Below are positions 1-9,192 of a stretch of 64,000 bases of DNA, in pieces; within the stretch, counting starts at the first letter, position 1; every line of letters starts with the position of its first letter. The notes beneath the pieces were generated by a model. That model was given only the letters and a program-made list of their open reading frames with translations. It searched no databases and was not told the origin of the DNA. Source of the stretch: Rhizobium grahamii CCGE 502. GTDB lineage: Bacteria > Pseudomonadota > Alphaproteobacteria > Rhizobiales > Rhizobiaceae. The stretch is from contig NZ_AEYE02000013.1 of the NCBI RefSeq assembly GCF_000298315.2, forward strand, positions 303,164 to 367,163, given 5' to 3'. A program made the position numbers and the translations under genes.

Positions 1-29
1 TATTCGCACCTCCAGCACGGATTTGTCTC

Positions 30-1049
30 ATGAACAAGATGTCGCATAAGCAACGCTCTCTCGTCTTCTTCATGGTTCCGCAGTTTACGATGCTGCCGTT
101 CTCGGCGGCAATCGATACGCTGCGCATCGCCAACCGCATGCTCGGCTACGAGGCCTACACGTGGCGACTGACCTCGGTTGACGGGCAAAAGGTCTATTCT
201 TCCTGCGGCATCGGCGTCGAGGCAAACACGTCGCTTTCTGACGAGCGCCGCAACCTCGGTGGCGAGCATCGCCCGAGCATGGTGCTGGTCTGTTCCGGCA
301 TCGACGTCGAGGACTTCAACAACAAGTCCGTCAGTGCCTGGTTGCGCGAATCCTACAATCGCGGCGTCGCCGTCGGCAGCCTCTGTACGGGCGCACATAT
401 CCTCGCGCAGGCGGGCCTGCTGAATGGCAAGCGCTGTGCGATCCACTGGGAAAACCTGCCGGGTTTTTCGGAAGCCTTTCCGCAGGCCGAGGTCTATGCC
501 GATCTCTATGAGGTCGACAGCAATCTTTATACCTGTGCCGGCGGCACCGCGTCGCTCGACATGATGCTGAACCTGATCGGCCAGGACTTCGGCGAGACAC
601 TGGTCAACCGGGTCTGCGAGCAGCACCTAACCGACCGGGTACGCAGCCCGAACGATCGCCAGCGGCTGCCGCTCCGCGCGCGCCTCGGCGTCCAGAATGC
701 CAAGGTTCTTTCCATCATCGAATTGATGGAGGGCAATCTCTCGGAGCCGCTGTCGCTGCTTGAGATCGCGGATGGCGTCGACCTGTCACGCCGCCAGATC
801 GAACGGTTGTTCCGCCAGGAAATGGGGCGCTCTCCCGCCCGCTACTATCTGGAAATACGGCTGGATCGCGCCCGTCATCTGCTGGTGCAGTCCTCGATGC
901 CGGTCGTCGAAGTCGCCGTCGCCTGCGGCTTCGTCTCGGCCTCGCACTTCTCCAAGTGTTATCGCGAACTCTACCATCGTTCGCCGCAGCAGGAGCGCGC
1001 AGAGCGCAAGATGACGATGGCAACGGCACGCCAAGCCATAGCGGCCTAA
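30..1049 (+). CDS. GlxA-family AraC-type transcriptional regulator
   Basis: This is a 339-residue cytoplasmic DNA-binding regulator. Residues about 10-190 form a DJ-1/PfpI (class I amidotransferase-like) domain with a Cys at about 119 in the GSLCTGAH elbow. Residues about 228-325 form the AraC HTH pair, including the signature VAVACGFVSASHFSKCYRE. This architecture is typical of regulators of choline, betaine, carnitine or arginine catabolism, but the ligand cannot be read here. The ATG at 30 has no strong Shine-Dalgarno, and ATG 39 is an alternative start. Only 29 bases lie upstream, so its target operon is probably left of the window. It converges with the diguanylate cyclase gene. Confidence 0.9.
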   Translation: MNKMSHKQRSLVFFMVPQFTMLPFSAAIDTLRIANRMLGYEAYTWRLTSVDGQKVYSSCGIGVEANTSLSDERRNLGGEHRPSMVLVCSGIDVEDFNNKSVSAWLRESYNRGVAVGSLCTGAHILAQAGLLNGKRCAIHWENLPGFSEAFPQAEVYADLYEVDSNLYTCAGGTASLDMMLNLIGQDFGETLVNRVCEQHLTDRVRSPNDRQRLPLRARLGVQNAKVLSIIELMEGNLSEPLSLLEIADGVDLSRRQIERLFRQEMGRSPARYYLEIRLDRARHLLVQSSMPVVEVAVACGFVSASHFSKCYRELYHRSPQQERAERKMTMATARQAIAA

Positions 1050-1064
1050 ATAGCGCCGGGGCGG

Positions 1065-2396
1065 CTATTGAGCCGCCTCCTCCGTCATCCGTGCGTCGGA
1101 ATAGACCTGATTGCGACCTTTGTGCTTGGCCATATACAGAAACTGGTCGGCGGCATTGAGATAGTTGTCGAAAGTTTCGTAGTCGGAAATTTCGGCAACG
1201 CCGATCGACACGGTTACGGAAAGTTCTTCGTCGTCCGCCATCACCTTCAGGCGCGCGATATCCGACCGGATCTCGTCGCACAATTTGCTCGCGGCGCTCG
1301 AATCCATCATCGGAAAGAGGATCGCAAACTCCTCGCCGCCAAGGCGCGAAAGCAGGTTGTCGCTCCCCTCAAAGATCGTCGCCAGTCGATCTGCGACCGC
1401 CTTCAGCACTTCGTCTCCGATCTCATGTCCGTAGGTGTCATTCAGTCGCTTGAAATGATCGATGTCGAGGATCGCAACAGCGGCCGCAGCCTTGTGCCGC
1501 AGGCAATCATTGACCAGCTTCGGTCCGAGATCGTAGAAATAGCGTCTGTTATAGAGACCTGTAAGATAGTCGCAGGCCGCGGCTGCCCGAAGCTGCTTCA
1601 ACTGTGCCAAGGTCTCAACGTTGTTGGCGATACGACACTGCAGTTCTTCGGCCACGAACGGCCTGTAGAGAAAGTCGGATGCACCCGCCTTCAGGAAGCT
1701 CGCAGAAAGCATGCGGTCGCTCGAGGATGAAACGCCGATGATCCGCAACCTGTCTGAGCCGTAGTGCCGACGTATCCGCCGGGTCAACTCGTAACCGCTC
1801 ATATCGGGCATATGGTGATCGGTGATGACGACCTCGATGTCGTCGTAGGCCTCCAGCGCGGCGAAAGCCTCGAGCCCGGAAGCCGCTTCGATAACCATGT
1901 ATTGCTGTGCTTCCAGCAATCCGACAAGGATCTGGCGCGCGGAAGCCACATCATCGACCACGAGGATCCGTGTCCTCCTGTTCGACAATACACGTCTGGC
2001 GCTGGCGACCACGTTGTCGAGCGCGAACTCGTTGTCCTTCAGCACATAGTCGACAACACGGCGCTCCATGATGCGGTTGCGCGTAGGAAGATCGAAGGTG
2101 GCGGTGAAGACGATGGTCGGAACACCAGCCTCTATGGTGCAGTCGAGCGCCTCGCCATAAGGCGCATCCGGCAGATTGAGGTCGACGATCGCCATCATAT
2201 AGTCGTTAGGCGACTGGGCGACGGTCTCTTTCAGCATCCTTAGAGAGGAGCACGGCTTGACGTTCAAACCAAGTTCCGCATGAAGCCGATGGCACAAGAC
2301 CACGGAAAACATCCGGGAATCCTCAACCAGGAGTACCCACTGGCCACCAAAGCGTGGCCCGGATCCATCCCGATGGAGATCCTCCCGGAAAGCCAT
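1065..2396 (-). CDS. Rec-Rec-GGDEF diguanylate cyclase (PleD-like)
   Basis: This 443-residue soluble protein has two receiver domains followed by a GGDEF domain, which makes c-di-GMP from two GTP. The first receiver (about 20-135) has Asp72 and the LKD lysine. The second (about 142-262) has Asp193, but Arg245 sits where the conserved receiver lysine is expected. The active-site loop GGEEF is at 353-357. The product-inhibition I-site RxxD expected at 344-347 reads GSDN, so feedback inhibition is probably lost. An AAGGGTGA precedes the ATG. The neighbouring gene upstream is a paralogue of its two receivers. No cognate kinase is present. Confidence 0.92.
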   Translation of the reverse strand: MAFREDLHRDGSGPRFGGQWVLLVEDSRMFSVVLCHRLHAELGLNVKPCSSLRMLKETVAQSPNDYMMAIVDLNLPDAPYGEALDCTIEAGVPTIVFTATFDLPTRNRIMERRVVDYVLKDNEFALDNVVASARRVLSNRRTRILVVDDVASARQILVGLLEAQQYMVIEAASGLEAFAALEAYDDIEVVITDHHMPDMSGYELTRRIRRHYGSDRLRIIGVSSSSDRMLSASFLKAGASDFLYRPFVAEELQCRIANNVETLAQLKQLRAAAACDYLTGLYNRRYFYDLGPKLVNDCLRHKAAAAVAILDIDHFKRLNDTYGHEIGDEVLKAVADRLATIFEGSDNLLSRLGGEEFAILFPMMDSSAASKLCDEIRSDIARLKVMADDEELSVTVSIGVAEISDYETFDNYLNAADQFLYMAKHKGRNQVYSDARMTEEAAQ

Positions 2397-2580
2397 TCAC
2401 CCTTATCCCCCAGAAAGCCGCCGCGGTCCGAATCGACCATCTTTTCGACTTTTGTGAAGATAACTCACAGAAACACGCGTGAGAAGATATCTAGACTTGG
2501 CAACACTTGAAATTGCAAAAATCTCAATCTCAGAAGCGTGAGCGCGCCTCCGCCTAACATCGCCGGGCGAAGGCCGTGTG

Positions 2581-3411
2581 TCAGGCAACGGCCCGTTCCT
2601 TACGCATCGACTGGATCTGCAACAGTGTGTCGAGGTTCTGGTTGACGCGGCAGTAGAACTCTTCGTCGATGAACGGCCGCAGCATGAAGTCATTGCCGCC
2701 CGCCTTGAGGAACCGCGCGGACAGCAACCGGTTCGACGATGACGATACGCCGATGATTCGCAATTCGTGCGAACCAATGCTGGCGCGGATGCGACGGGTG
2801 AGCTCGAACCCATCAATGTCGGGCATGTTGTAGTCGGTGATCATCAAGCCGATGTCGCGGTTTGCCTTGAGGATTTCGAGCGCCTTGGCGCCGCTGTCAG
2901 CGGTGCTGACCCGGAAATTGTAGCGCTTGAGGCGGCTCGACAGCAGAGCGCGGGCCGTCGGGCTGTCGTCGACAATCAGGACGTGATGACGATGATTGGT
3001 GAGGAAGCGGCAGATCGATTCCGCAAGCAGATCAACGGCGAAGACATTGTCCTTCAGAATGTAATCGACGATGTCCTTGGCCATCAACTTGTCGCGCATG
3101 CCTTCCTGGAAAGTGCCGGTGAAGACGATGGTCGGGATGCTGAGATCGATCAGATATTCCAGCGCCTCGCCATTTTCGGCGCCCGGCAGATTGATGTTGG
3201 AAATGGCAAGGGTGATCGGGTCCGTGGATTTGTCATAGGACAGTTGCAGCTCTTCGAAACTCCGGCAGATTTCCACGTCGATATCGAAAAGCTCTTTCAA
3301 CCGCTTGCCGATCATCGACGTAAATACGTTGGAATCCTCCGCCAGAATAATGCGCGCATCCGCAAACATGCCTCCGGAATATTGCATTCCCGAAATACCC
3401 AAAAACGCCAT
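2581..3411 (-). CDS. Double-receiver protein with a pseudo-receiver first domain, no output domain
   Basis: This 276-residue protein has two CheY-like receiver domains and ends where the adjacent diguanylate cyclase begins its GGDEF domain. The two proteins align position for position, including Asp193 and Arg245 in receiver 2. In receiver 1 the phospho-acceptor aspartate is replaced by Asn72 (AISNINLPG against AIVDLNLPD in the paralogue), so only receiver 2 should be phosphorylated. ATG 3411 is chosen because it gives the same MAF start as the paralogue and lies behind AAAAGG; a TTG at 3417 is also open. It may act as a phosphate sink or a partner of the cyclase, which is inference. Confidence 0.88.
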   Translation of the reverse strand: MAFLGISGMQYSGGMFADARIILAEDSNVFTSMIGKRLKELFDIDVEICRSFEELQLSYDKSTDPITLAISNINLPGAENGEALEYLIDLSIPTIVFTGTFQEGMRDKLMAKDIVDYILKDNVFAVDLLAESICRFLTNHRHHVLIVDDSPTARALLSSRLKRYNFRVSTADSGAKALEILKANRDIGLMITDYNMPDIDGFELTRRIRASIGSHELRIIGVSSSSNRLLSARFLKAGGNDFMLRPFIDEEFYCRVNQNLDTLLQIQSMRKERAVA

Positions 3412-3502
3412 TTCCAAACCTTTTTATGAAACTTCTGTCCCCGGCTGAATCGGTACAATACCCGCTTTGAATAAGTATTAATCGGCCCTCGCCACTGACC
3501 AA

Positions 3503-3529
3503 CAAAAAGGCGGCCACAGGGGCCGCCTT
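3503..3529 (-). terminator. Rho-independent terminator, minus strand
   Basis: A 9-bp perfect stem (3507-3515 with 3521-3529, AAGGCGGCC / GGCCGCCTT) with a 5-base loop is followed on the minus strand by TTTTTG. It ends leftward transcription arriving from beyond 3530. The nearest recognised minus-strand gene stops about 320 bases away, which suggests another transcript closer by. Confidence 0.75.
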
Positions 3530-3556
3530 GGCATTCTTCAAAACATGCTTAAAAGA

Positions 3557-3664
3557 CTATGCGCGCAGCGCCGCATTGTCAGGATCGAGCGGGCTCTCGC
3601 CGACAACGGTCGCGTTGTGTTGCTCGATCGCCGTGACAGTGGAGTTGCGATACGATAGATCGTG
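3557..3664 (-). pseudogene. Possible small-protein tail or remnant
   Basis: The minus-strand frame ending at the TAG of 3557-3559 reads as a plausible protein C-terminus (SYRNSTVTAIEQHNATVVG, then ESPLDPDNAALRA) directly before the terminator. Upstream it hits a TGA within about 36 codons and contains no ATG, GTG or TTG in frame, so it is either a frameshifted remnant or uses an unusual start. No family is recognised. The rest of 3412-3847 shows no other gene. Confidence 0.25.
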
Positions 3665-3847
3665 GCCTCACGGTCACGCGCGACCGACGGAAATCGCCTT
3701 CGCGAACTATGCAGCGAGCCGCGATTTGCCAAATGCCTGTTTACGGCATGCGAAAAGTATGCCGCGACTACATGCAGATAGGTAAGACGCAAAAGGCCTT
3801 TGGCCGAAAATCCGTGAACAGAAATGGCAGTCAGAGCGTAGCGTCGT

Positions 3848-4111
3848 TCATTTTATGACGGCCGAACCCTTGATGATGTCGATCGTTTCGCCGCCGCTGA
3901 GACCGATGCGATCGCCATCAGGCGCCGTGATGAAGCAGCCCGACGGGCAGAACGTTTCCGAAGCACCGGGATCGAGCACAAGCTGCATCTTGTTGCCGCC
4001 CTCGGTAAGGACGATCACAACGGCGGCGCTGTCGGTGTTGGTGATGGAAGCTGCGTGAGTTTGGCCTGCGGCCACGAGTGACAGAAACAGTACGACGGCA
4101 AATTTTGCCAT
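3848..4111 (-). CDS. Small secreted protein of unknown function
   Basis: This 87-residue protein begins with a Sec signal peptide (hydrophobic stretch about 4-15, likely cleavage after THA near residue 20). The mature part is about 67 residues, acidic and beta-rich. It has two cysteines in CPSGC (about 55-59) that could form a short disulfide loop, and it ends in IIKGSAVIK. I recognise no named family. It stands alone, downstream of and co-directional with the MscS gene but separated from it by about 120 bases. The ATG has only a weak ribosome-binding site. Confidence 0.7.
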   Translation of the reverse strand: MAKFAVVLFLSLVAAGQTHAASITNTDSAAVVIVLTEGGNKMQLVLDPGASETFCPSGCFITAPDGDRIGLSGGETIDIIKGSAVIK

Positions 4112-4232
4112 GCAGTGCGGCGCGGATGAAGCGCCCTCCCTTGGAGCGTCTCGGCGCTGCTGCCCCCAGCAACGAAAATCCGATTGCCGACGTTATATAG
4201 CGACCGCTCTGAACGATCGCTGAACAACGCCT

Positions 4233-6779
4233 TTACCCCTTGAGATTGCCATCTGCCGATTTGCCGCGCAACCGGCGCACCGTACCGGCTTCTTCGTCCA
4301 CTTCACTCGCCTCGGAGGCGTCGTCGATCTTCGCTGGCGGTTTGCCGGCGGCAGTTGCCGTTCCGACGTGGTCCGCCTGACGATGGAACACGACATCGCT
4401 CTGCGGGAGCGGAATTTCGACACCCTCCTCCCGGAACCTCTTGAGGATTGCGATACGCAGATCATTCCGGACCTTCAGGCCGTCACCCATGTCCGCAAGC
4501 ATGAAACGAAGCTCGAAGTCCAGCGAATACGGCCCGAACCGTAAGAACTCCACGTGTGGCTCAGGATTGCGGAGCACCACGGGTACGGCGTTGACGAGTT
4601 CCAACAGAATATCCATCACCTTCTGCGGGTCGGACTCGTAGCTTACCGAAACCGGAATTTCGGACCGCCCCATCTTGTTGCGGTGGGTCCAGTTGCCGAC
4701 AGATGCGTTGATCAATTCGGAATTCGGCACGATGATCGACTGCTTGCGGAACGTCTCGATCTCGGTCGCACGCACGGAAATCCGCTTCACGATGCCTTCG
4801 GCGGTGCCGGAGACGACGTGGTCGCCCACCTTGAACGGCCGCTCGACAAGCAGGATCAGGCCGGACACGAAGTTGGACACGATGTTCTGGAGGCCGAAAC
4901 CGATACCGACCGAAAGCGCTGAGGCAACGAGCGCCAGATTTGAGAGGTCGATGCCCGCGGCGGAAACGCCGACAATCGCCGCGAGACCCACACCGAGATA
5001 ACCGATGCCCGTCTTGACCGAATTGCGAACGCCGAGGTCGACATGGCTGCGCGCCATGACGTTGCCGTCAAGCCAGCGCTGGATCCAACGGGTCAGCAGG
5101 TAACCGCCCGCGAAGAGCAGTATACCGGTCATGATGCCGACCAGCGAAATGCTGATACCACCCAGCCGGACCTCCGTAAGAAGGCGATAGGCGATGAGCT
5201 GGAGGTCCTGGATATGGAAGCCCCAAAGCAGCAGCACCAGCGGGATGCCAACCATCAGCGCAATGGCCGAGATGCACATGCCGACAAGCAATCCCGCTTG
5301 ATCGATGGCAACCGGGCCGAGTTTGAAGCGCCGTTGGAGGAAGCGGCCAAACGATGTCTCGCCGAAGGTCTCGCTGCGAGAAATCGCCTTCCCCGACAGG
5401 AGGCCGATATAGGTCGTGACGATGATCGCGCCGGTGATGATCAACTGGGTGGCAACGAAGCGGGCAAGGCCGACGTAACCGGTCAAAGCTGTTATGATCA
5501 ACCCTGCACCAAGCACGCGCAGGATGATCGCCATGCCGCGTGGCCAATGCCGTCCCGGCGCGTCCGGATCACCGTTTCGCGCCAGCATTGGACGACCGAA
5601 AGAGGCTGCGATCAGGATGAGGCCGATGATCAGAGCCGCGATCAGACTCTTGACGACGGTCAGCACGAGCGGAGATCCGAGCTCCTCGCTGATGCTGCCG
5701 AAGAGATAATCGAGCGCGTTGACGACGGCCATCGCAAGTAGGCAGGCGCCAATCGAACTCGCGCCGCGGTTGGAAAGCTTGACAAGGCGCCAATGCGGTT
5801 CCTTGGGCGCGAACACTGCATTGGTGAAGCGCCTGACGAAATAGATCAGCCCGATCGACCCGAAGAGAGCGCCGATGATAGGCGCGATATCCGGCCTCAA
5901 AACGTTGAAACTGTTGAGGAAGAAGTAGGATGTTACCAGCAGCGCAGCGAGCGCGAGCGTCCTGATCAGCGTCGACCAGAAGGCGATGGAGAGACGGTTT
6001 ATGTAGGAAGGCTGCTCGTCCGTCTCCTTGCGCTGCAGGTAGCGGCCGAAGAGTCGATAGCCGCCAGATAGAAGCACAAGAGCTGTCGCCAGGGACATGA
6101 AGATGGCCGCAAAGAAGGCGAAAGCCTTGAACTTCAGAACGAAGCCGAGCCAGCTGCTCAGCGCCTGGATGAACTCCGAGCCCTCCCGAACGAAGGCGCG
6201 TCCCGCATCGTCCAGAACCGAAAACGAAATGTCCGTGCGCCGTAGCAGAGTAGCTGCGAAGAGCTGTCGGCGGGTCTCGGCAATACGGTTGCCAAGCTTG
6301 CCAATGGCGGCAGAAAGTGTTTCGGCATCGCCGGTGACGGCATTGATCTGCGCACGCTCCGAGGTCAAAGCGTTACGCTCGGTCGTGACGATCTCCGCCT
6401 CTGCCGGCTGGCCTTCCTTCGGCGGATCGCCGAGCTCGGTGAGACGGTTCTTGATCTGGTCGAGCCGTGGCCTCAGGCTGACGGAAACGTTGAGGACCGC
6501 GCGTCCGAGTTCATCGGTCTTTCCGGCAAGAGCCACCAGCGCGTCGTCATCGTCGCTCTTCTGTTTGACACCATCCTCCAGCGAGGCGAGATCCTGCTTT
6601 GCTTTCTCGATCGCCTTCGCGGCTTGCTCGACTGGGCTATCCACAACAGACGGCTGCTCAGTCGCTTGCGTCGGCTGCTGGGCCTGCGGTGCCGCCATCT
6701 GCGCAACCGCAAGGTTCGCGCCGACAACCGCCAGCGTTGCAATAACGAAAATGCGAAGCAAGAATTGGGTCGGCCGCAA
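4233..6779 (-). CDS. Large MscS-family mechanosensitive channel with DUF3772-type N-terminal region
   Basis: This 848-residue inner-membrane protein is far longer than the roughly 286-residue MscS. It has a signal peptide (about 1-26) and a Q/A-rich then coiled-coil periplasmic region to about 190. Many membrane helices follow, then the MscS core with the Gly/Ala-rich pore helix (LSVGIGFGLQNIVSNFVSG) and the VERPFKVGDHV beta domain. The C-terminal tail is about 60 residues, charged and probably cytoplasmic. The family opens under membrane tension to release solutes on osmotic downshock. The start is TTG at 6779, behind GGGGACATT, because it gives a proper signal peptide. It appears monocistronic. 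Confidence 0.92.
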   Translation of the reverse strand: MRPTQFLLRIFVIATLAVVGANLAVAQMAAPQAQQPTQATEQPSVVDSPVEQAAKAIEKAKQDLASLEDGVKQKSDDDDALVALAGKTDELGRAVLNVSVSLRPRLDQIKNRLTELGDPPKEGQPAEAEIVTTERNALTSERAQINAVTGDAETLSAAIGKLGNRIAETRRQLFAATLLRRTDISFSVLDDAGRAFVREGSEFIQALSSWLGFVLKFKAFAFFAAIFMSLATALVLLSGGYRLFGRYLQRKETDEQPSYINRLSIAFWSTLIRTLALAALLVTSYFFLNSFNVLRPDIAPIIGALFGSIGLIYFVRRFTNAVFAPKEPHWRLVKLSNRGASSIGACLLAMAVVNALDYLFGSISEELGSPLVLTVVKSLIAALIIGLILIAASFGRPMLARNGDPDAPGRHWPRGMAIILRVLGAGLIITALTGYVGLARFVATQLIITGAIIVTTYIGLLSGKAISRSETFGETSFGRFLQRRFKLGPVAIDQAGLLVGMCISAIALMVGIPLVLLLWGFHIQDLQLIAYRLLTEVRLGGISISLVGIMTGILLFAGGYLLTRWIQRWLDGNVMARSHVDLGVRNSVKTGIGYLGVGLAAIVGVSAAGIDLSNLALVASALSVGIGFGLQNIVSNFVSGLILLVERPFKVGDHVVSGTAEGIVKRISVRATEIETFRKQSIIVPNSELINASVGNWTHRNKMGRSEIPVSVSYESDPQKVMDILLELVNAVPVVLRNPEPHVEFLRFGPYSLDFELRFMLADMGDGLKVRNDLRIAILKRFREEGVEIPLPQSDVVFHRQADHVGTATAAGKPPAKIDDASEASEVDEEAGTVRRLRGKSADGNLKG

Positions 6780-6859
6780 AATGTCCCCGCTCGGGTTTAC
6801 TGGATCAAATTGAAATCCAGCTTTTCATAAGAAAGAAAGGCGACAGAAAGGCGAAGCGA

Positions 6860-7417
6860 TCAGAAGCCCGCGCCCGGTTGCGCCAGATATTCCAGTTCGG
6901 CGGAGGTCGATTGCCGTCCAACGATGGCGTTTCGGTGCGGAAACCGACCATAGGCTGCAATCACGTCCCGGTGGCGAAGCGCATAGTCGATATACTCCTC
7001 ATCGCCAAGCGCCCTGAACAACGCGACCGCGCGCTCCTGCTCTTCCAGATTTTCGCAATGCTCGAATGGCATGTAGAAGAACGTCCGGCACTCCGGGCTA
7101 ACCTGCATGTCGGCGCCAGCTTCCAGTGCAAGCTTTGCCTCGCGCAGTGCAAGCCCGTCGGTCGCGAAGGCGAGCGGTGTCGCGCGATATATATTGCGCG
7201 GAAACTGGTCGAGTGCGATGACGGCGGCAAGCCTGTCGCTTGGCGTCGCACGCCATTCCTCGGTCACGCCGTGCGCGAGCGCAAGGTGGGTGTCGCGGAA
7301 GCGCTGGCTGATATCCCGATCAAGCTCCGATGTCGTGGCGAACCATTGGTCGCGCCCGCACTCCTCGAACCAAAAATCGAAGACCTCCTTCGGCGTACAG
7401 ACATATCCGAGCTCCAC
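6860..7417 (-). CDS. DUF924 family protein
   Basis: This 185-residue soluble alpha-helical protein has DUF924 hallmarks: the N-terminal PKEVFDFWF, then ALDQFPRNIYR and FFYMPFEHCENLEEQERAV, all recalled family motifs. Its biochemical role is unknown. The start is GTG at 7417, preceded by AGGAGGAAAT. The open frame continues upstream without sense, so the longer version is rejected. It lies 40 bases downstream of the MFS exporter gene on the same strand and may be co-transcribed with it. Confidence 0.85.
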   Translation of the reverse strand: MELGYVCTPKEVFDFWFEECGRDQWFATTSELDRDISQRFRDTHLALAHGVTEEWRATPSDRLAAVIALDQFPRNIYRATPLAFATDGLALREAKLALEAGADMQVSPECRTFFYMPFEHCENLEEQERAVALFRALGDEEYIDYALRHRDVIAAYGRFPHRNAIVGRQSTSAELEYLAQPGAGF

Positions 7418-7457
7418 ATTTCCTCCTGACGAACACCGACCGATTGCAAGGCACAAG

Positions 7458-8897
7458 CTATTTCGTGCCGATCTTGTGACCCGACACTTCGGCGCCGGCA
7501 TCCGGCGCCAGTTGCAAGAAGCGCAGAGACGATATGATGCCGATCGCACCGACGACAAGAAACGCCCAGCGAAAATCGGCGAGCCCCGGCCCCTCGACAC
7601 CGCGCAAGGAGACCGAAACGTTGAGCGCCGCTGCCGCGATTGCGACGCCGAGCAGCATTGCAACCTGCTGCAACATGCTCGACAGCGTAGACGCCGAACT
7701 GCGTTGCGCCGGATTGATATCGGCAAAGGCCAGCGTATTCAGTGCCGTAAACTCCATCGACCGCGAGAGGCCGGCAACCATCAGCAATGCATAAATGATG
7801 AAGCGTGGTGTCGCTGGCACGAGAAAGCCGCAAGCCGCAATCGACAGAGCGGCAATCAAGCCGTTGCCGAAGAGCACCGTGCGAAATCCAAGCTTCGCGA
7901 GCAGCGGCGTTGTCACGGCCTTCATGCCGAGATTTCCGAGAAAATAGACCAGCAGATAGGCGCCGGCCTCGATTGAACTCAATCCAAAGCCGAGCTGAAA
8001 GAGCAACGGCAGGAGAAACGGCGTCGCATTGATGGCGACGCGGCTTGCCGTCCCAGCCGAAAGCGTCGCCATCGCATAGGTCTGCACCTTGAAAGCAGAG
8101 AGCTCGAGCAGCGGATTGGTAACCCGTAGGAAGTGTCTTGTCGCCATGACCGACAGCAAGATGCCCGCCGTGAGCATCGAAAGGATCGGAAACAGGCCGC
8201 CATCCCATTTGACGGAGAGTTCCAGCGCTGCGAGCAGAAAGGTCAAGCCGCCTGCGCTAAGGATGAACCCCAGCACATCCAGCCGGCCGGCATCCTCTTC
8301 GCGCTGTTCCGGCACGAAACGCAGAACCAGCGCCATGCCGAGAACGCCGATCGGCAGGTTGATGAGGAAATTCCAGTGCCAGCTGGCATAGGTTGTGATG
8401 AAGCTGCCGAGCAGCGGCCCGATAACCGGAGCTGTCAGCGCCGGCCAGGTAATGAGCGCGATCGCCTGAACGAGCTCCGACTTTCGAGCATTCTTCAGGA
8501 CAATGATCCGTCCGACAGGTGTCATCAACGCGCTGCCCGCGCCTTGGACGGCACGCGCAACGACAAACTCGCCCAGACCACTGGCCAGACCGCAAAACAG
8601 CGAGGCAATGGTGAAGACGGCAATCGACGTCAGGAAGATGCGCCTTGCGCCATATCGGTCCCCAAGCCATCCCGAGAGGGGAATGAAGGCCGCCATCGTC
8701 AGCATGTAGACGGTAATGCCAATACTCATTGATACCGGCTGAACGCCGAAACTCGCGGCCATCTGCGGCAGTGACGTGGTGACGATGGTTCCATCCAGAA
8801 TCTGCATGAAAAACGAAACGGCGACGACCAGCGCAACGATCTTCGCCTTTCGGATACTCTCCACATCGTCCTTCTCTGTCGTCTGAATAGTTGTCAT
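7458..8897 (-). CDS. DHA2-type MFS multidrug exporter (14 TM)
   Basis: This 479-residue integral membrane protein is a drug:H+ antiporter-2 family member of the EmrB/QacA type. The first helices start near residue 28, motif A appears as GWLGDRYGARR after TM2, and motif C-like glycines follow (WPALTAPVIGPLLGSF). Its length and hydrophobic pattern fit 14 helices. No EmrA-like membrane fusion partner is adjacent. A 14-bp inverted repeat lies about 60 bases upstream (8957-8970), but no repressor gene is next to it. Substrate unknown. Confidence 0.9.
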   Translation of the reverse strand: MTTIQTTEKDDVESIRKAKIVALVVAVSFFMQILDGTIVTTSLPQMAASFGVQPVSMSIGITVYMLTMAAFIPLSGWLGDRYGARRIFLTSIAVFTIASLFCGLASGLGEFVVARAVQGAGSALMTPVGRIIVLKNARKSELVQAIALITWPALTAPVIGPLLGSFITTYASWHWNFLINLPIGVLGMALVLRFVPEQREEDAGRLDVLGFILSAGGLTFLLAALELSVKWDGGLFPILSMLTAGILLSVMATRHFLRVTNPLLELSAFKVQTYAMATLSAGTASRVAINATPFLLPLLFQLGFGLSSIEAGAYLLVYFLGNLGMKAVTTPLLAKLGFRTVLFGNGLIAALSIAACGFLVPATPRFIIYALLMVAGLSRSMEFTALNTLAFADINPAQRSSASTLSSMLQQVAMLLGVAIAAAALNVSVSLRGVEGPGLADFRWAFLVVGAIGIISSLRFLQLAPDAGAEVSGHKIGTK

Positions 8898-8956
8898 TGA
8901 TCTGCCGATGTGGAACCTGAATATGCGGACAGCGCGCGGGAGGCGGCGTCCGACAC

Positions 8957-8970
8957 GTGCCGAACGGCAC
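8957..8970. promoter_or_regulatory. Inverted repeat upstream of MFS exporter gene
   Basis: GTGCCG-AA-CGGCAC is a perfect 6-bp inverted repeat with a 2-base spacer in the 295-base gap between the exporter and the acetate kinase gene. It could be an operator of a TetR- or MarR-like repressor encoded elsewhere. Chance occurrence in GC-rich DNA cannot be excluded. Confidence 0.3.
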
Positions 8971-9192
8971 TTCTGCTAGATAGGCCGATCGGCGCAGCAC
9001 GGAAAGAGAAAATCCTGAAATCTCAAAGGACTTTTCTCTCTGGAGTCCATCCGATCACGCCGCAAGCAACACGCTGCGCGCGAAATTTCGAAACAGAAAC
9101 AATTTGACAGCTATTGCTTCTGCAGCCACCGTGGCGGAACAACGGGGGCAGCCTGGCGCCGTATTATCTTCACCCGATTGGGGCACAAGTCG

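Noticed and set aside
7418-7726. N-terminal extension of the DUF924 gene
   Set aside because: It overlaps the MFS gene, is Arg/Ser/Cys-rich antisense-like sequence, and GTG 7417 has an AGGAGG site.
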